Assembly (NCBI RefSeq): GCF_009650605.1
Contig: NZ_WAJT01000001.1
Span: 124,001-188,000, forward strand
Direction of reading: 5' to 3'
Length of the DNA stretch: 64,000 bases
DNA from: Labrenzia sp. CE80
GTDB lineage: Bacteria > Pseudomonadota > Alphaproteobacteria > Rhizobiales > Stappiaceae
The notes beneath the pieces are model-generated. The model was not told the origin of the DNA and did not search any database. It saw only the letters and a program-made list of their open reading frames with translations. The position numbers and the translations under genes are program-made. This document shows positions 54,621-62,802 of the stretch, piece by piece; within the stretch, counting starts at the first letter, position 1; each line of letters opens with the position of its first letter.

Positions 54621-55072
54621 CAGCTCACTCCCGGGAACTTGAAGGCGTAGCGGACCTTGCGCCGCCATCCCGGCACCAGTGCGACTTCAGCCACTGGCAG
54701 GTGCTCGTGAGCATGGATGATGCGGGGTGCAGGATCATCGATCGGTGTGGTCAGGATGGCGCAGTGTTTGGCAGGCAGTCCGGACTTGAAGGCAAACAGC
54801 AGCACGTCGCCTGGTCTCGCCTGATCGACCGAGACCGCTTCCATGTGACGGCAGGCTGCTTCCTTCAGGGTCTCCCGGCCTGACCGCTCGGCCCAGTCCC
54901 GCGTATAGGGTGGAGGTGTCTCCGGTTCCGTTCCCATGACCTCGCGCCAGACACCGCACACCAGCCCGAGGCAGTCGCAGCCTGCACCCTTCGTTGCTGC
55001 CTGATGGACGTAAGGCGTTCCGATCCAGCTTCGGGCAGCGGCAACAATCTGGCTGCGAAGCGGATTGCTCAT
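54620..55072 (-). CDS. NlpC/P60 phage cell-wall peptidase (GTA gp14-like)
   Basis: A 150-residue NlpC/P60 peptidase. The catalytic Cys34 lies in GAGCDCLGLVCGVWREV, the His is probably in AKHCAIL, and a third polar residue is supplied by IIHAHEH. It would cut peptide cross-links during entry. The ATG at 55072 overlaps the DUF2163 stop (ATGA); a longer in-frame extension is the antisense shadow of that gene. Order DUF2460–DUF2163–NlpC–TIM is the conserved tail-tip cassette. Confidence 0.9.
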   Translation of the reverse strand: MSNPLRSQIVAAARSWIGTPYVHQAATKGAGCDCLGLVCGVWREVMGTEPETPPPYTRDWAERSGRETLKEAACRHMEAVSVDQARPGDVLLFAFKSGLPAKHCAILTTPIDDPAPRIIHAHEHLPVAEVALVPGWRRKVRYAFKFPGVS

Positions 55073-55953
55073 GTGAACAGGCTCCCGCCGTCGTTCAGAT
55101 CGTCCTTGTCCGCATAGCCGATGACGATCTCGTTGCCGGGCATATGAGGAAAGCCGCCAAAGTTGTCGCCATTGGCAAAGCGCGCCTGACAGGTGGCCCA
55201 GGTCTTGTCGCAACCTGCCTGGATGCTGAAGCCATCTCCGGTCTGAATGGCGTCGGCCATGGGCAGCACCAGTTCAAGGGTCACCGTTCCATCGGTATTG
55301 GAATGCCGTTTAACCTCCATTTGAAGGCCAGTATTGGCACCGCTGGTCCAGGTCACAAGTCCGCGCTGAAACAACCCGTCGTCTTTGCCCTCCAGTCCGG
55401 AGGCGGTGAAGCTGCGGAAGTCGAAGGCCGTCACAACCACACCAGCCGAGATCCAGCCAGCCAGGGCGACTTTGCAGTGGCCGTCGCCCAGCTCCCAGGA
55501 ACAGGTCCGGTCGAACTGACGGCCTGTGGTCTGGCCAAGCCGATGGGCCAACCCGCGCAGTTCCGCCATGAAGGCGGTCGGGCCTCTGGAGATCTCGCCA
55601 ATGTTGCCTTTGCGTAGAAGCAGGCGGTTGTCCGTCTCTGTCCAGTCGACCAGCCAGACCTCGATCACCGCATCATCCCAAAGGCCACGGGCGATATCGT
55701 CTTCGGTGATCGAGGCCGAGGACAGCGCTCCTTCGACGTCCAGATTGTCGACCGCCAGGCCAAGGCTGGACTCGATGGATGTGGCGGTGAAGCCGGTCGC
55801 GGCCTCATAGGAAAGACCGGCGATTGTCAAAGACCTATCGTGATCGGTGAACCCAAAGAGCGTGCCATCGCGCCGTTCGACCTTCCAGCATCTGGCGTGG
55901 GTGGTGGCGCGGCCATCGAGAGCGGCCTGCATGGCATCAGGGACAGTCTTCAT
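55069..55953 (-). CDS. DUF2163 phage tail hub protein (GTA gp13-like)
   Basis: A 294-residue protein with the DUF2163 opening (QAALDGRATTHARCWKVERR, then DGTLFGFTDHDRSL) and the C-terminal phage_BR0599-type repeat containing QAGCDKTWATCQARFAN and GGFPHMPGNEIV. Four cysteines in this region are typical; in the RcGTA tail the gp13 homologue carries an iron–sulfur cluster. It overlaps both neighbours by 4 bp, indicating translational coupling. Confidence 0.9.
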   Translation of the reverse strand: MKTVPDAMQAALDGRATTHARCWKVERRDGTLFGFTDHDRSLTIAGLSYEAATGFTATSIESSLGLAVDNLDVEGALSSASITEDDIARGLWDDAVIEVWLVDWTETDNRLLLRKGNIGEISRGPTAFMAELRGLAHRLGQTTGRQFDRTCSWELGDGHCKVALAGWISAGVVVTAFDFRSFTASGLEGKDDGLFQRGLVTWTSGANTGLQMEVKRHSNTDGTVTLELVLPMADAIQTGDGFSIQAGCDKTWATCQARFANGDNFGGFPHMPGNEIVIGYADKDDLNDGGSLFT

Positions 55954-56576
55954 ACCCGCACCTCCACAATCGGAATGGCGCGGATCTCGCCGAGGCGATG
56001 GATGCGCAAGGTGGTCTGCAGCTGATCCGTGTCGAAGCGGCAGGGCACGTCGAACTCAAAACCGGACGTCACATTGCCGGAGGTCGGGGCGACGTCGAAG
56101 GTGATGAGGCCGGTGGTGGTATCGACCGACCAGCCGGCCCCTTGAGCCACCCCTCCAACAGCGACCACGACGGATCCAGCCACCGGCTTGGAGACCTCCC
56201 GTCTCCAGGCGCGACCGCCAGAGCTATAGGCCTTCACCAGCTGAAAACTTGTGGTCACGCCGTCAGCTGCCCCGAGGAACTGGTCCTCATCGGAGATCGC
56301 TTCAGACGGCTTGCAGGACTTGAAGTCCGACCAGTCCTTGAAGCGGAAGCCGCGCAGGCGACTGGACCGGGCCTCGAAGAAGGCGGTCACATCCGCCAGA
56401 TCATCGGCGCTCCGAATGCCGGAGCCAACATCATAGCTGCGCCGGCTGTCGGCCCAGGGCGTGTTGCGTTCCTCACGGCCCGAGGCCAGCTCGACAATCT
56501 CCGTGCGTCGTTCGGGACCGCCGCTTGCCCCGCGCGCCACGATGACAGGAAACTGAACTTCGTCGAAGTCTGCCAT
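55950..56576 (-). CDS. DUF2460 distal tail protein (GTA gp12-like)
   Basis: A 208-residue protein matching DUF2460: FDEVQFPVIVARGASGGPERRTEIVELASG at the N-terminus (read in parts) and ARSSRLRGFRFKDWSDFKS in the middle, with LRIHRLGEIRAIPIVEVRV at the end. It is the distal tail ring in the RcGTA structure. Its ATG shares one base with the stop of the tape-measure gene. Confidence 0.9.
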   Translation of the reverse strand: MADFDEVQFPVIVARGASGGPERRTEIVELASGREERNTPWADSRRSYDVGSGIRSADDLADVTAFFEARSSRLRGFRFKDWSDFKSCKPSEAISDEDQFLGAADGVTTSFQLVKAYSSGGRAWRREVSKPVAGSVVVAVGGVAQGAGWSVDTTTGLITFDVAPTSGNVTSGFEFDVPCRFDTDQLQTTLRIHRLGEIRAIPIVEVRV

Positions 56577-57538
56577 CAGAGCCCCCGCTGCCCACGTGCG
56601 GTCAGACGGGCGAACTCACCGGCGATCTGGGTGCGGGCGGCTCGGAAGCTCTTGGCATCCGGCGTGGTGATGTTGATGGTGACATTGCCGCGATCTTCCC
56701 CGGCGCTTAGGGCATTCGGCCCTGCATTTTGAGCGTTCCCAAAACCCGCCTGACCGACAAACCCCGGCAGGCTCATCGGGTTCGTGGTGACCAGACCGCC
56801 GGACTGATAGCCCCTAAGAGAACCCTTGCGCATGGCCTCAAGCACCGGCACGCCGATAGCCCGTGTCGACTTCGCATCGAAGACATATTCGTTCTTATGG
56901 ACAAACCCGGCGATGTCATTGTCATTGCCGGCAGGCGTTGCGCCGCCGATGTCGTAGAGGCCCAACGTTGCCGCGGACACTACGCTCGAAACACTCGACC
57001 CACCCAAGAGGCCAGACAGCAGTCCGCCGGCAGACGACAGGGTCGGGAGATTGCTGCCGAAGAGCGCATTCTTCAAAGGATTGGCGGCGCCCAGCATCAA
57101 GACCATCTGGGAGAGATCAGAGGTGATTGCCTGGATGGCACCGGAGAGGTCACCACTCGCCAGTCGGTCCACCAGCGTATCAATCGCGCTCGTCCCGGCC
57201 GAGCGAACCGTGTCCCAGGCCTGTTGGTTCTGCTCTAGCGTGCCGGTGCTGTCAGCAATCGCCAGCGCATTGGCTCGAATGGCTTTTGTGGCAACGCCAC
57301 TGCGGGCCGCCGTGTCATCCAGCGTGATTGTCAGTTCGGGGATGGTCCACGTCAGCTCTTCGACGGCCTTTTCCGTGTCCTGGAAGGCATCGGCCACCTT
57401 GGCCACCTCGGCGCTGTGCGCCTCCATCACACCCGTGCCGGTCTGCCCGAGAGCCGTCAGCGCCCGCTTGGCTTCTTCCGCCCCTTGGCTCACCCCGCTA
57501 ACGTCCAGAGTGGCCAATATGTCCAGCCGCAAGGTCAT
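56576..57538 (-). CDS. Short phage tail tape-measure protein
   Basis: A 320-residue protein. The N-terminal half is helical (GAEEAKRALTALGQTGTG, SIDTLVDRLASGDLSGAIQAI), followed by Gly/Ser-rich hydrophobic stretches (SSAGGLLSGLLGGSSVSSVVS). The C-terminal part resembles tape-measure C-termini (FVHKNEYVFDAKSTRAIGVPVLEAM, GYQSGGLV). Tape-measure length sets tail length, and 320 residues would mean a tail near 50 nm, as in gene transfer agents (at about 1.5 Å per residue). It is the last gene before the 4.9-kb cargo, which separates it from its normal upstream neighbour DUF1799. Confidence 0.8.
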   Translation of the reverse strand: MTLRLDILATLDVSGVSQGAEEAKRALTALGQTGTGVMEAHSAEVAKVADAFQDTEKAVEELTWTIPELTITLDDTAARSGVATKAIRANALAIADSTGTLEQNQQAWDTVRSAGTSAIDTLVDRLASGDLSGAIQAITSDLSQMVLMLGAANPLKNALFGSNLPTLSSAGGLLSGLLGGSSVSSVVSAATLGLYDIGGATPAGNDNDIAGFVHKNEYVFDAKSTRAIGVPVLEAMRKGSLRGYQSGGLVTTNPMSLPGFVGQAGFGNAQNAGPNALSAGEDRGNVTINITTPDAKSFRAARTQIAGEFARLTARGQRGL

Positions 57539-57562
57539 GGCTTCCCCCTAAACGTCTCCGCC

Positions 57563-57583
57563 GTCCCGGACTTGATCCGGGAC
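57563..57583. repeat. Palindromic element R1
   Basis: GTCCCGGA-CTTGA-TCCGGGAC. One of four related palindromes near the cargo ends, in the 420-bp gap between the tape-measure gene and the 287-residue gene. That gap otherwise shows no gene. Confidence 0.75.
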
Positions 57584-57607
57584 CTGCCGCAAAGCCTCTC
57601 CTTCGTC

Positions 57608-57628
57608 ATCCCCGCCTTGTGCGGGGAT
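57608..57628 (+). repeat. Palindromic element R2 (RIME/REP-like)
   Basis: ATCCCCGC-CTTGT-GCGGGGAT, preceded by GTC and followed by CCAC. This is the short intergenic palindrome common in Hyphomicrobiales genomes. R3 at 62248 is the same element in inverted orientation. Confidence 0.8.
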
Positions 57629-57699
57629 CCACTCTTTTCCGGAGCATTCGCGACGGCGGCAAGGCGCGTGCCTGTTGGGCACTCAGGGGCTCAGCGGCC

Positions 57700-57851
57700 C
57701 TCTGGCGCTCGGTTCCCAGTCTCGCGCGCACGAGCCTTCCAGAACACCCGGGCGGCTGCGCGGGTGAACCGGCCTGAGGACTGGGATTTTAAGGGGAAGC
57801 GAGGGGCTTGGACGTCCCCCGGGTGGGGGAGGAAGCGCAGCCTCGCGCGCG
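57700..57851 (+). repeat. Direct repeat, left copy, flanking the 287-residue gene
   Basis: Two conserved blocks recur at 58881–58959. Block A (57700–57736, CTCTGGCGCT...) matches 31 of 37 bases. Block B (57821–57851, GGGTGGGGGAGGAAGCGCAG...) matches almost throughout. The blocks are about 85 bases apart here and about 14 apart in the right copy. Confidence 0.7.
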
Positions 57852-57958
57852 TGAAAAGGAGCATTTCAAATTGAGAGCTGCGCGCCTACAGTCTCTTAGG
57901 TTGTGCGGGGAATTCTAGAAATTGGTGTCTTCTTGAGCTGCTCCGCGGGGCCTAGGTC

Positions 57959-58822
57959 GTGACCGGATTGTTTGAACACCAATATGGTGAGTATGGAGGT
58001 TTTGAGCGCGCGATGGGGATAAACGAACGTACTCTCGTGTCCAAATTGGCATTTGCTTTTTTTGGCGACGCATCGGCAGCTTCTCTACAAAAGCTGGAAA
58101 TGGAGTTTATTGGCTTTGCACAATCCTTTGCAAAAGAACGCTCGGATAGTCCAAGTGCAGAGCAAATTGGGGAGTGGATGAAAGGGCGTCCCCTCAGGAA
58201 AGTCGGGCACTATCGGTTTTTCAAGTTTGTGGTCGAGCAGAGTATCTCCAACAGAGAGTTCTACGCTTCTTTGACGCCGGATCAGAAAAAGGTTTTCAAA
58301 CAAATTGACCGGCTTCTGGCCAAACGTAGTTCCCCATTTGAACCGTTGGAATTCGGCCCAAACGGTGCTGGCAATACCGGTACGGTCAAATGGCTGGAGT
58401 TGAAATTGATTTCGGCCTCTTTAGCCGAGAATCTTGCGTCTGTACGCGACGATCTGGAACAAGAGAGACCCAACCATCCTGAAGGAATTCTAGCGATTGA
58501 AAAATCGATTGAAGTGATTGAAATGGTCGAGGGACATCTCGGCAGGATTGACGCTGCGCTCGTTCCGCTTATCGTCTCGAATACGCTGAATGATGATGAT
58601 GATGTGTGTAGCGTCCTCGATCAAGTCGCCGAAGAGTTCAAGAACTGGATTACCGAGAACAAACCGGAAGTCGTTGACACCGTGATGCGGCTGACACCTG
58701 CGACGGCATTCTTGGGAATGTTGGGCTTGGCAGGTGCCAACATGACCTGGGCTACGCCCATGGTGCTTGCCATTTGCGGTGGCAAATCCGTGGTCGAAAT
58801 TCTGAAGAACATCAAGAACTAG
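57959..58822 (+). CDS. Cargo protein of unknown function (287 aa)
   Basis: A 287-residue protein, mostly helical and charged. The C-terminal 50 residues contain two hydrophobic segments (TPATAFLGMLGLAGANM and WATPMVLAICGGKSVVEIL) that could insert in a membrane. Cysteines are few. The first possible start is a GTG at 57959; an ATG at 58013 (MGINERTLVSKL) is an alternative. Base composition is AT-richer than the tail genes on the left. It lies between imperfect direct repeats and is convergent with the large nuclease–NTPase gene. No family recognised; a membrane effector is possible but speculative. Confidence 0.65.
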   Translation: MTGLFEHQYGEYGGFERAMGINERTLVSKLAFAFFGDASAASLQKLEMEFIGFAQSFAKERSDSPSAEQIGEWMKGRPLRKVGHYRFFKFVVEQSISNREFYASLTPDQKKVFKQIDRLLAKRSSPFEPLEFGPNGAGNTGTVKWLELKLISASLAENLASVRDDLEQERPNHPEGILAIEKSIEVIEMVEGHLGRIDAALVPLIVSNTLNDDDDVCSVLDQVAEEFKNWITENKPEVVDTVMRLTPATAFLGMLGLAGANMTWATPMVLAICGGKSVVEILKNIKN

Positions 58823-59194
58823 GCTCGGCGGTGCCGCCGGTTGACGTTTCGTGAGAATTCGTTCCCGGCGATCATGGGCTCTCTGGCGCTAGGCGCCCAG
58901 TCTTGCGCACACGAACCAGCGCTAACATCTGGGTGGGAGGAAACGCAGCCTCGCGCGCGCTGGAGGAGGAGAATGTGTAGGGAGAGATACGGCGCTAGTC
59001 ACTCGCCGAATTTCCTGCCGCGCGTTTCTTCATCGACACAGATCATAGCTACGAACGTTACGCCTCCGAAAAATAGGGGCACCCACGGTCAATCGAGGAT
59101 CAAGGTATGAACAGAGCGATCTAAAAAACGCGGACTCCGTGGGGAGCAGGTCAATCGTGCGCGCGACATACATCCATTTCTTGACGGGCGCTAT
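58823..59194. other. Gap between cargo genes
   Basis: About 370 bases between two convergent genes. It holds the right copy of the direct repeat (58881–58959). No other gene or clear terminator was found. Confidence 0.45.
58881..58959 (+). repeat. Direct repeat, right copy, flanking the 287-residue gene
   Basis: Block A at 58881–58917 and block B at 58931–58959 repeat the sequences at 57700–57736 and 57821–57851, with about 70 bases of the intervening sequence missing. Confidence 0.7.
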
Positions 59195-62113
59195 CTATTC
59201 ATTCGAATGAGCAATTTTATCCTTTGCGAGCCACAGGCGAATAGAGGCGACAGAGACGCCTACTTCATCGGCAATGGCTTTTTGAGACATTCCTTCATCG
59301 ATCATCGTCTTAATGTTACTCATCATTGTCGGCGTATCCATGCGAGGTTTACCTTTCACACCTTTTTTGGGCTCAACTATCTTGCCGGTGACTTCGCATT
59401 CAATGAGCCAATCTCCCCACCTTTTGAGTGCATTTCCTGTCCGTTTCAATGAACTTTCCGACCAGGCCTCGTTGAAATGCTCTGCTATTAGTTGTGCTAG
59501 TTGGGGACCAGTCATTGTACGGTCATGTTTTAGCAAACGGACTACTTCGATAAGACTAGGCTGCCTAACCGCTGCATTATGAAGGCGCTCTAGCTCTGCA
59601 GCGTCAACCTCGTCGCCTTCAGCTGCAACGTAGTTCCAAGAATTCTCTAGCTTTACTATTAAACCAAATCTGGAGAGTGTATTGAAGGCCTTCGTATAAC
59701 CGGCAGATTTAGTTTTCAAAGGATCAACGGCTGTCTCTTGTTTCATAAGTTTCAAGACTTCAAGGGCGCGCGGTGGAGATGATTCGCCATTAAAGGGGCC
59801 TGTTGACCTTCGCCTACGCTGCTCCGCATAGGACAGGTCAACATCGCCAGCATCCGAGAGGCACCATCCGCTGGTTGTCACTTGCAGGAAGCCAGCGGTC
59901 GCAAACCAAGTCGTCAATTTTCTAACATGACGCACTAAGTTCTTTTCATCGTAATCGGGTATGGAAGGTATTCGTGCGAGGGCCTCGCAAATCTCAGTTT
60001 CTGTAAAGCTACCGTCCCTCTCAATACTTTTTAGCTCCCACAACAGCGTATGCTTAGACAAAATGCTTCGAACCCGACGTACTACGCTTTTGGGATCTGA
60101 TGGTGATAGGCCTTCGCTTAGGATTGGGCGCGAGTATTCGCCACTTGCTACACCTATTATGAATAGATCTCGAACAATATTTGCCACAGTTCGAGGCGCG
60201 AGTTGAACACGATTAGCTAACTGCTCGAAGGAACGTTTTTCGTTGGGACGAAGCTCGTCGGCAACGGACAATAATGACGCAATTGAAGGTGATGCGGGCA
60301 AAAACGAGAGCGGTAGGCTTGGAACTGTTCCATTTAACAAGAAGTCTCTAAAAATATCCCAATAAATATTTAAAACCTCCCCGCTACGCGTAACTAAAAG
60401 CTGGTCTTCAAGCTGCGATAGAACTGCCTCTCCATAGCCTTCAACAACTTCGTAAGCGGCTACCGGAGCGTTCTCCGCGATAAAACTCAAAGCACTTTTT
60501 TGCTTATCAGTCAGGCCTTGCAAATCTTTGGAAAATAAGCTTTCGACGCTTAGGTTTTCAACGCTTGCTTGATCCTTGTGAAGTTCTTTGACCTGGTGTA
60601 GCAGGTGAATACAAAGCTTCTTAAGATGCCAAGGATAACCGCGAGCCGCTTCAACCAATTGACGCCTCGCTTCGATCCGCAGTTTTTCGTTTAGCTCTTT
60701 CTCAAACGTAGTGAGGGCGGTGTTAACTTCTGATGTTTCTAGCGGTTTTAATGAAAACTCTTGCCGATAGTTGACTAAGCTTTGCCACATAAAATACGCA
60801 GGATGATCTTGCTGGACGGCGAAGTTACTACGCCATGCAAACCCCAGTACCAATGGGCCTGCTTCGGATACCGCAGACATGAAAAGATCATGTGCCGCTG
60901 AGAATACATCAGCTAGTTCAGGCTTGGCGTAGATCTCTTCAAATTGGTCAAAGATTATACAGATTGCCTGTTTGTTTTTACGTACCGATTTCAGAAAATT
61001 GGTAACTGAGGGGCTCGACAATGGATGTCCAGGATTTGTGATATGAAATTCTGAACCATCATCATCGCCAAAACCAGAATTCCGAGCTTTGCTAAGACTT
61101 CTTACCAAAGCCGCATTTATATAGTCTCTGGATTTCGCTGCTCTACAGTCAATCGCTATTGCAAAATATTTCTTGTTGAACGGCCTCTGCCGAGTTCTTC
61201 CGCGAATACCTGTAATTAATGAGCTTTTTCCGATGCCACTTTCGCCGGTTATGGCGAATACATGTGGCCCCGAACCGCTTTCTCGAGCATCCTCTAAAAG
61301 TTCGAAAATTTCGGCTAGCTCTTTCTTTCTTCCTGCAAAATCTTTTAGCCGAGCAGGGCGAGGATCGCTCCAACGTTTACCTTCGACCGTTTCAATGACT
61401 GGTATCGCTTCTTCTACGAGCTTTTTCTGGGTTGCCGTTTGTTCGTTAATCAGGCCAGAAACAAAAGACTTGCCCGCCCATGAGCTATCAAGTTTCGATA
61501 GGCGGGTGAGAAGCGCTCGATCGTTTATGATCGATAGATCTGAGGCGTTAAAGGCGTAAACTTCAGACGCAACGCCACCGATAAATCTAGGTGTGGTCCA
61601 AAATCTTCCGAATTCTGTGACCAAAAGAACCCATGTGGCTTCTTCGTGGCCCGGCTTTGTATGGTCGTGTAATTGCAAAGCATTTGGGTTTTTTACCAAC
61701 TTTGCATTTATAAGAAGATTAGCTAGTTCATCCTCGTAATGTACTTTGAGCTTCGCTCGTTCTGGTAAAGGTTTTTGTGTCCAGTTGTGTAGATATCCTT
61801 TTGCATCTTTGCTAAGTGGACCTGTGGAAATTAACCACCCTTGCGTATAACCTTCTCCATAAACTACCCCGATAAGATTTGTCAGCTCTCTCTTCGACAA
61901 TGGATCTCGATGTGCCTTGCATTCCATGTAAATGGTTTCACCTGTACTAGGATCTTCGCAGTGCAAATCGATCTCTGAAGATGCTGTGCGCAGCTCTTCG
62001 ATAATCCTTAGGTCCCGAGTAGCAGCGAACTCTCGTGAAAATTCCTGTAGTAGGTCCCCCTTTTTTTTGTTTGCACCGCTGGTTTCCGGCGCTTGGGCGA
62101 CTTCTATGCGCAT
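59195..62113 (-). CDS. Mrr-like nuclease–STAND NTPase fusion, candidate anti-phage protein
   Basis: A 972-residue multidomain protein. Residues about 20–115 look like a Mrr-type restriction nuclease: Asp49 in SSEIDLHCED and Glu64-Cys-Lys66 in IYMECKAH give the PD-(D/E)xK core. After a linker, a STAND/AAA-type NTPase starts near residue 258: Walker A GESGIGKSS (290–298), Walker B CIIFDQFEE (385–393), then FAWRSNF and a YPWHLKKLCIHLL helix. Several winged-helix-like segments follow (FEQLANRVQLAPRTVANIVR, GPQLAQLIAEHF), ending in a resolvase-like helix-turn-helix (MSQKAIADEVGVSVASIRLW). Nuclease–STAND fusions are known anti-phage sensors (Avs proteins), but the sensor part here is HTH-rich rather than TPR-like. 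The ATG at 62113 follows AGGA. The gene is clearly AT-richer than the flanking tail genes, a sign of transfer. Confidence 0.85.
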   Translation of the reverse strand: MRIEVAQAPETSGANKKKGDLLQEFSREFAATRDLRIIEELRTASSEIDLHCEDPSTGETIYMECKAHRDPLSKRELTNLIGVVYGEGYTQGWLISTGPLSKDAKGYLHNWTQKPLPERAKLKVHYEDELANLLINAKLVKNPNALQLHDHTKPGHEEATWVLLVTEFGRFWTTPRFIGGVASEVYAFNASDLSIINDRALLTRLSKLDSSWAGKSFVSGLINEQTATQKKLVEEAIPVIETVEGKRWSDPRPARLKDFAGRKKELAEIFELLEDARESGSGPHVFAITGESGIGKSSLITGIRGRTRQRPFNKKYFAIAIDCRAAKSRDYINAALVRSLSKARNSGFGDDDGSEFHITNPGHPLSSPSVTNFLKSVRKNKQAICIIFDQFEEIYAKPELADVFSAAHDLFMSAVSEAGPLVLGFAWRSNFAVQQDHPAYFMWQSLVNYRQEFSLKPLETSEVNTALTTFEKELNEKLRIEARRQLVEAARGYPWHLKKLCIHLLHQVKELHKDQASVENLSVESLFSKDLQGLTDKQKSALSFIAENAPVAAYEVVEGYGEAVLSQLEDQLLVTRSGEVLNIYWDIFRDFLLNGTVPSLPLSFLPASPSIASLLSVADELRPNEKRSFEQLANRVQLAPRTVANIVRDLFIIGVASGEYSRPILSEGLSPSDPKSVVRRVRSILSKHTLLWELKSIERDGSFTETEICEALARIPSIPDYDEKNLVRHVRKLTTWFATAGFLQVTTSGWCLSDAGDVDLSYAEQRRRRSTGPFNGESSPPRALEVLKLMKQETAVDPLKTKSAGYTKAFNTLSRFGLIVKLENSWNYVAAEGDEVDAAELERLHNAAVRQPSLIEVVRLLKHDRTMTGPQLAQLIAEHFNEAWSESSLKRTGNALKRWGDWLIECEVTGKIVEPKKGVKGKPRMDTPTMMSNIKTMIDEGMSQKAIADEVGVSVASIRLWLAKDKIAHSNE

Positions 62114-62247
62114 AGTTTTCCTATCCCAAGTTTTCACTTGCAACCAATGTGCACGGATCTAGATTGCCAATCAATCTTTGGCTGTGGAGGGGCGCTACAC
62201 GCGGCCTGATCCTTCTAAATTTCCCTCGCCGCCCGGAAACGGCATGG

Positions 62248-62268
62248 ATCCCCGATCAAGTCGGGGAT
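62248..62268 (-). repeat. Palindromic element R3 (inverted copy of R2)
   Basis: ATCCCCGA-TCAAG-TCGGGGAT followed by GACGG. On the minus strand it reads GTCATCCCCGACTTGATCGG, the same element as R2 at 57608. It lies in the 317-bp gap between the nuclease–NTPase gene and DUF1799, which otherwise holds no gene. Confidence 0.8.
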
Positions 62269-62324
62269 GACGGTCTGTGGGTGTTGTGGCGCTGAACCTC
62301 CCCACCGCTCTGCACATTACTGGA

Positions 62325-62354
62325 TCCCGGATCTCCGCTGCGCTGCGTCCGGGA
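62325..62354. repeat. Palindromic element R4
   Basis: TCCCGGA and TCCGGGA arms around a 16-base GC-rich loop. Related to R1 in arm sequence. Confidence 0.65.
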
Positions 62355-62430
62355 AGGCATCAAAAAAGCCCCCCTCTGCCCCTTCTCAGGGGCATCTCAC
62401 CCTCAAGGGGGGAGACAACAGAACCGCGCG

Positions 62431-62802
62431 TCATGTGCGCTCCCCGTTCAGGATCGGCAGGGCCGCACGCTCCATGATCTGGAGATCTGCCAGCAGGCTC
62501 TGCCAGGCGCGCCGGCTGCGGCCGCTGAAGGCTGATTTGGCCGCTGTGTAATCCAGTCCCAGAAAGGCAAAACCAGCTGGCCCGGCTGCCACCCGCCACT
62601 GGGTCTCCAGAGACAGAAAAGCGGTCACGCTCCGCCAGTTGCAGCGCCAGACGTCAAAGGCTTCAGGCTCACTGATCTCGGCAGCGGGAACGGCGACGCC
62701 CAGGGCGGCGAAGTCCGAGGCCGTCTCGCGATCCAGCTGTAGAGACACTTCGGGATCAATCAGGCCGCGCCGTGCGAAGGCCCAGGCCCGCGCGGCCGCC
62801 AT
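62431..62802 (-). CDS. DUF1799 phage tail protein
   Basis: A 123-residue protein with the DUF1799 pattern: FDVWRCNWRSVTAFLSLETQWR followed by GPAGFAFLGLDYTAAKSAF. In lambda-like tail operons DUF1799 sits just before the tape-measure gene and probably acts with the tail assembly chaperone. Its ATG shares one base with the stop of the upstream gene. Its normal downstream neighbour, the tape measure, is displaced by the cargo. Confidence 0.8.
   Translation of the reverse strand: MAAARAWAFARRGLIDPEVSLQLDRETASDFAALGVAVPAAEISEPEAFDVWRCNWRSVTAFLSLETQWRVAAGPAGFAFLGLDYTAAKSAFSGRSRRAWQSLLADLQIMERAALPILNGERT

Noticed and set aside
57416..57874. A 152-codon plus-strand frame across the tape-measure start
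   Set aside because: It reads through palindromic repeats and the left direct repeat; composition is repeat-driven, not protein-like.
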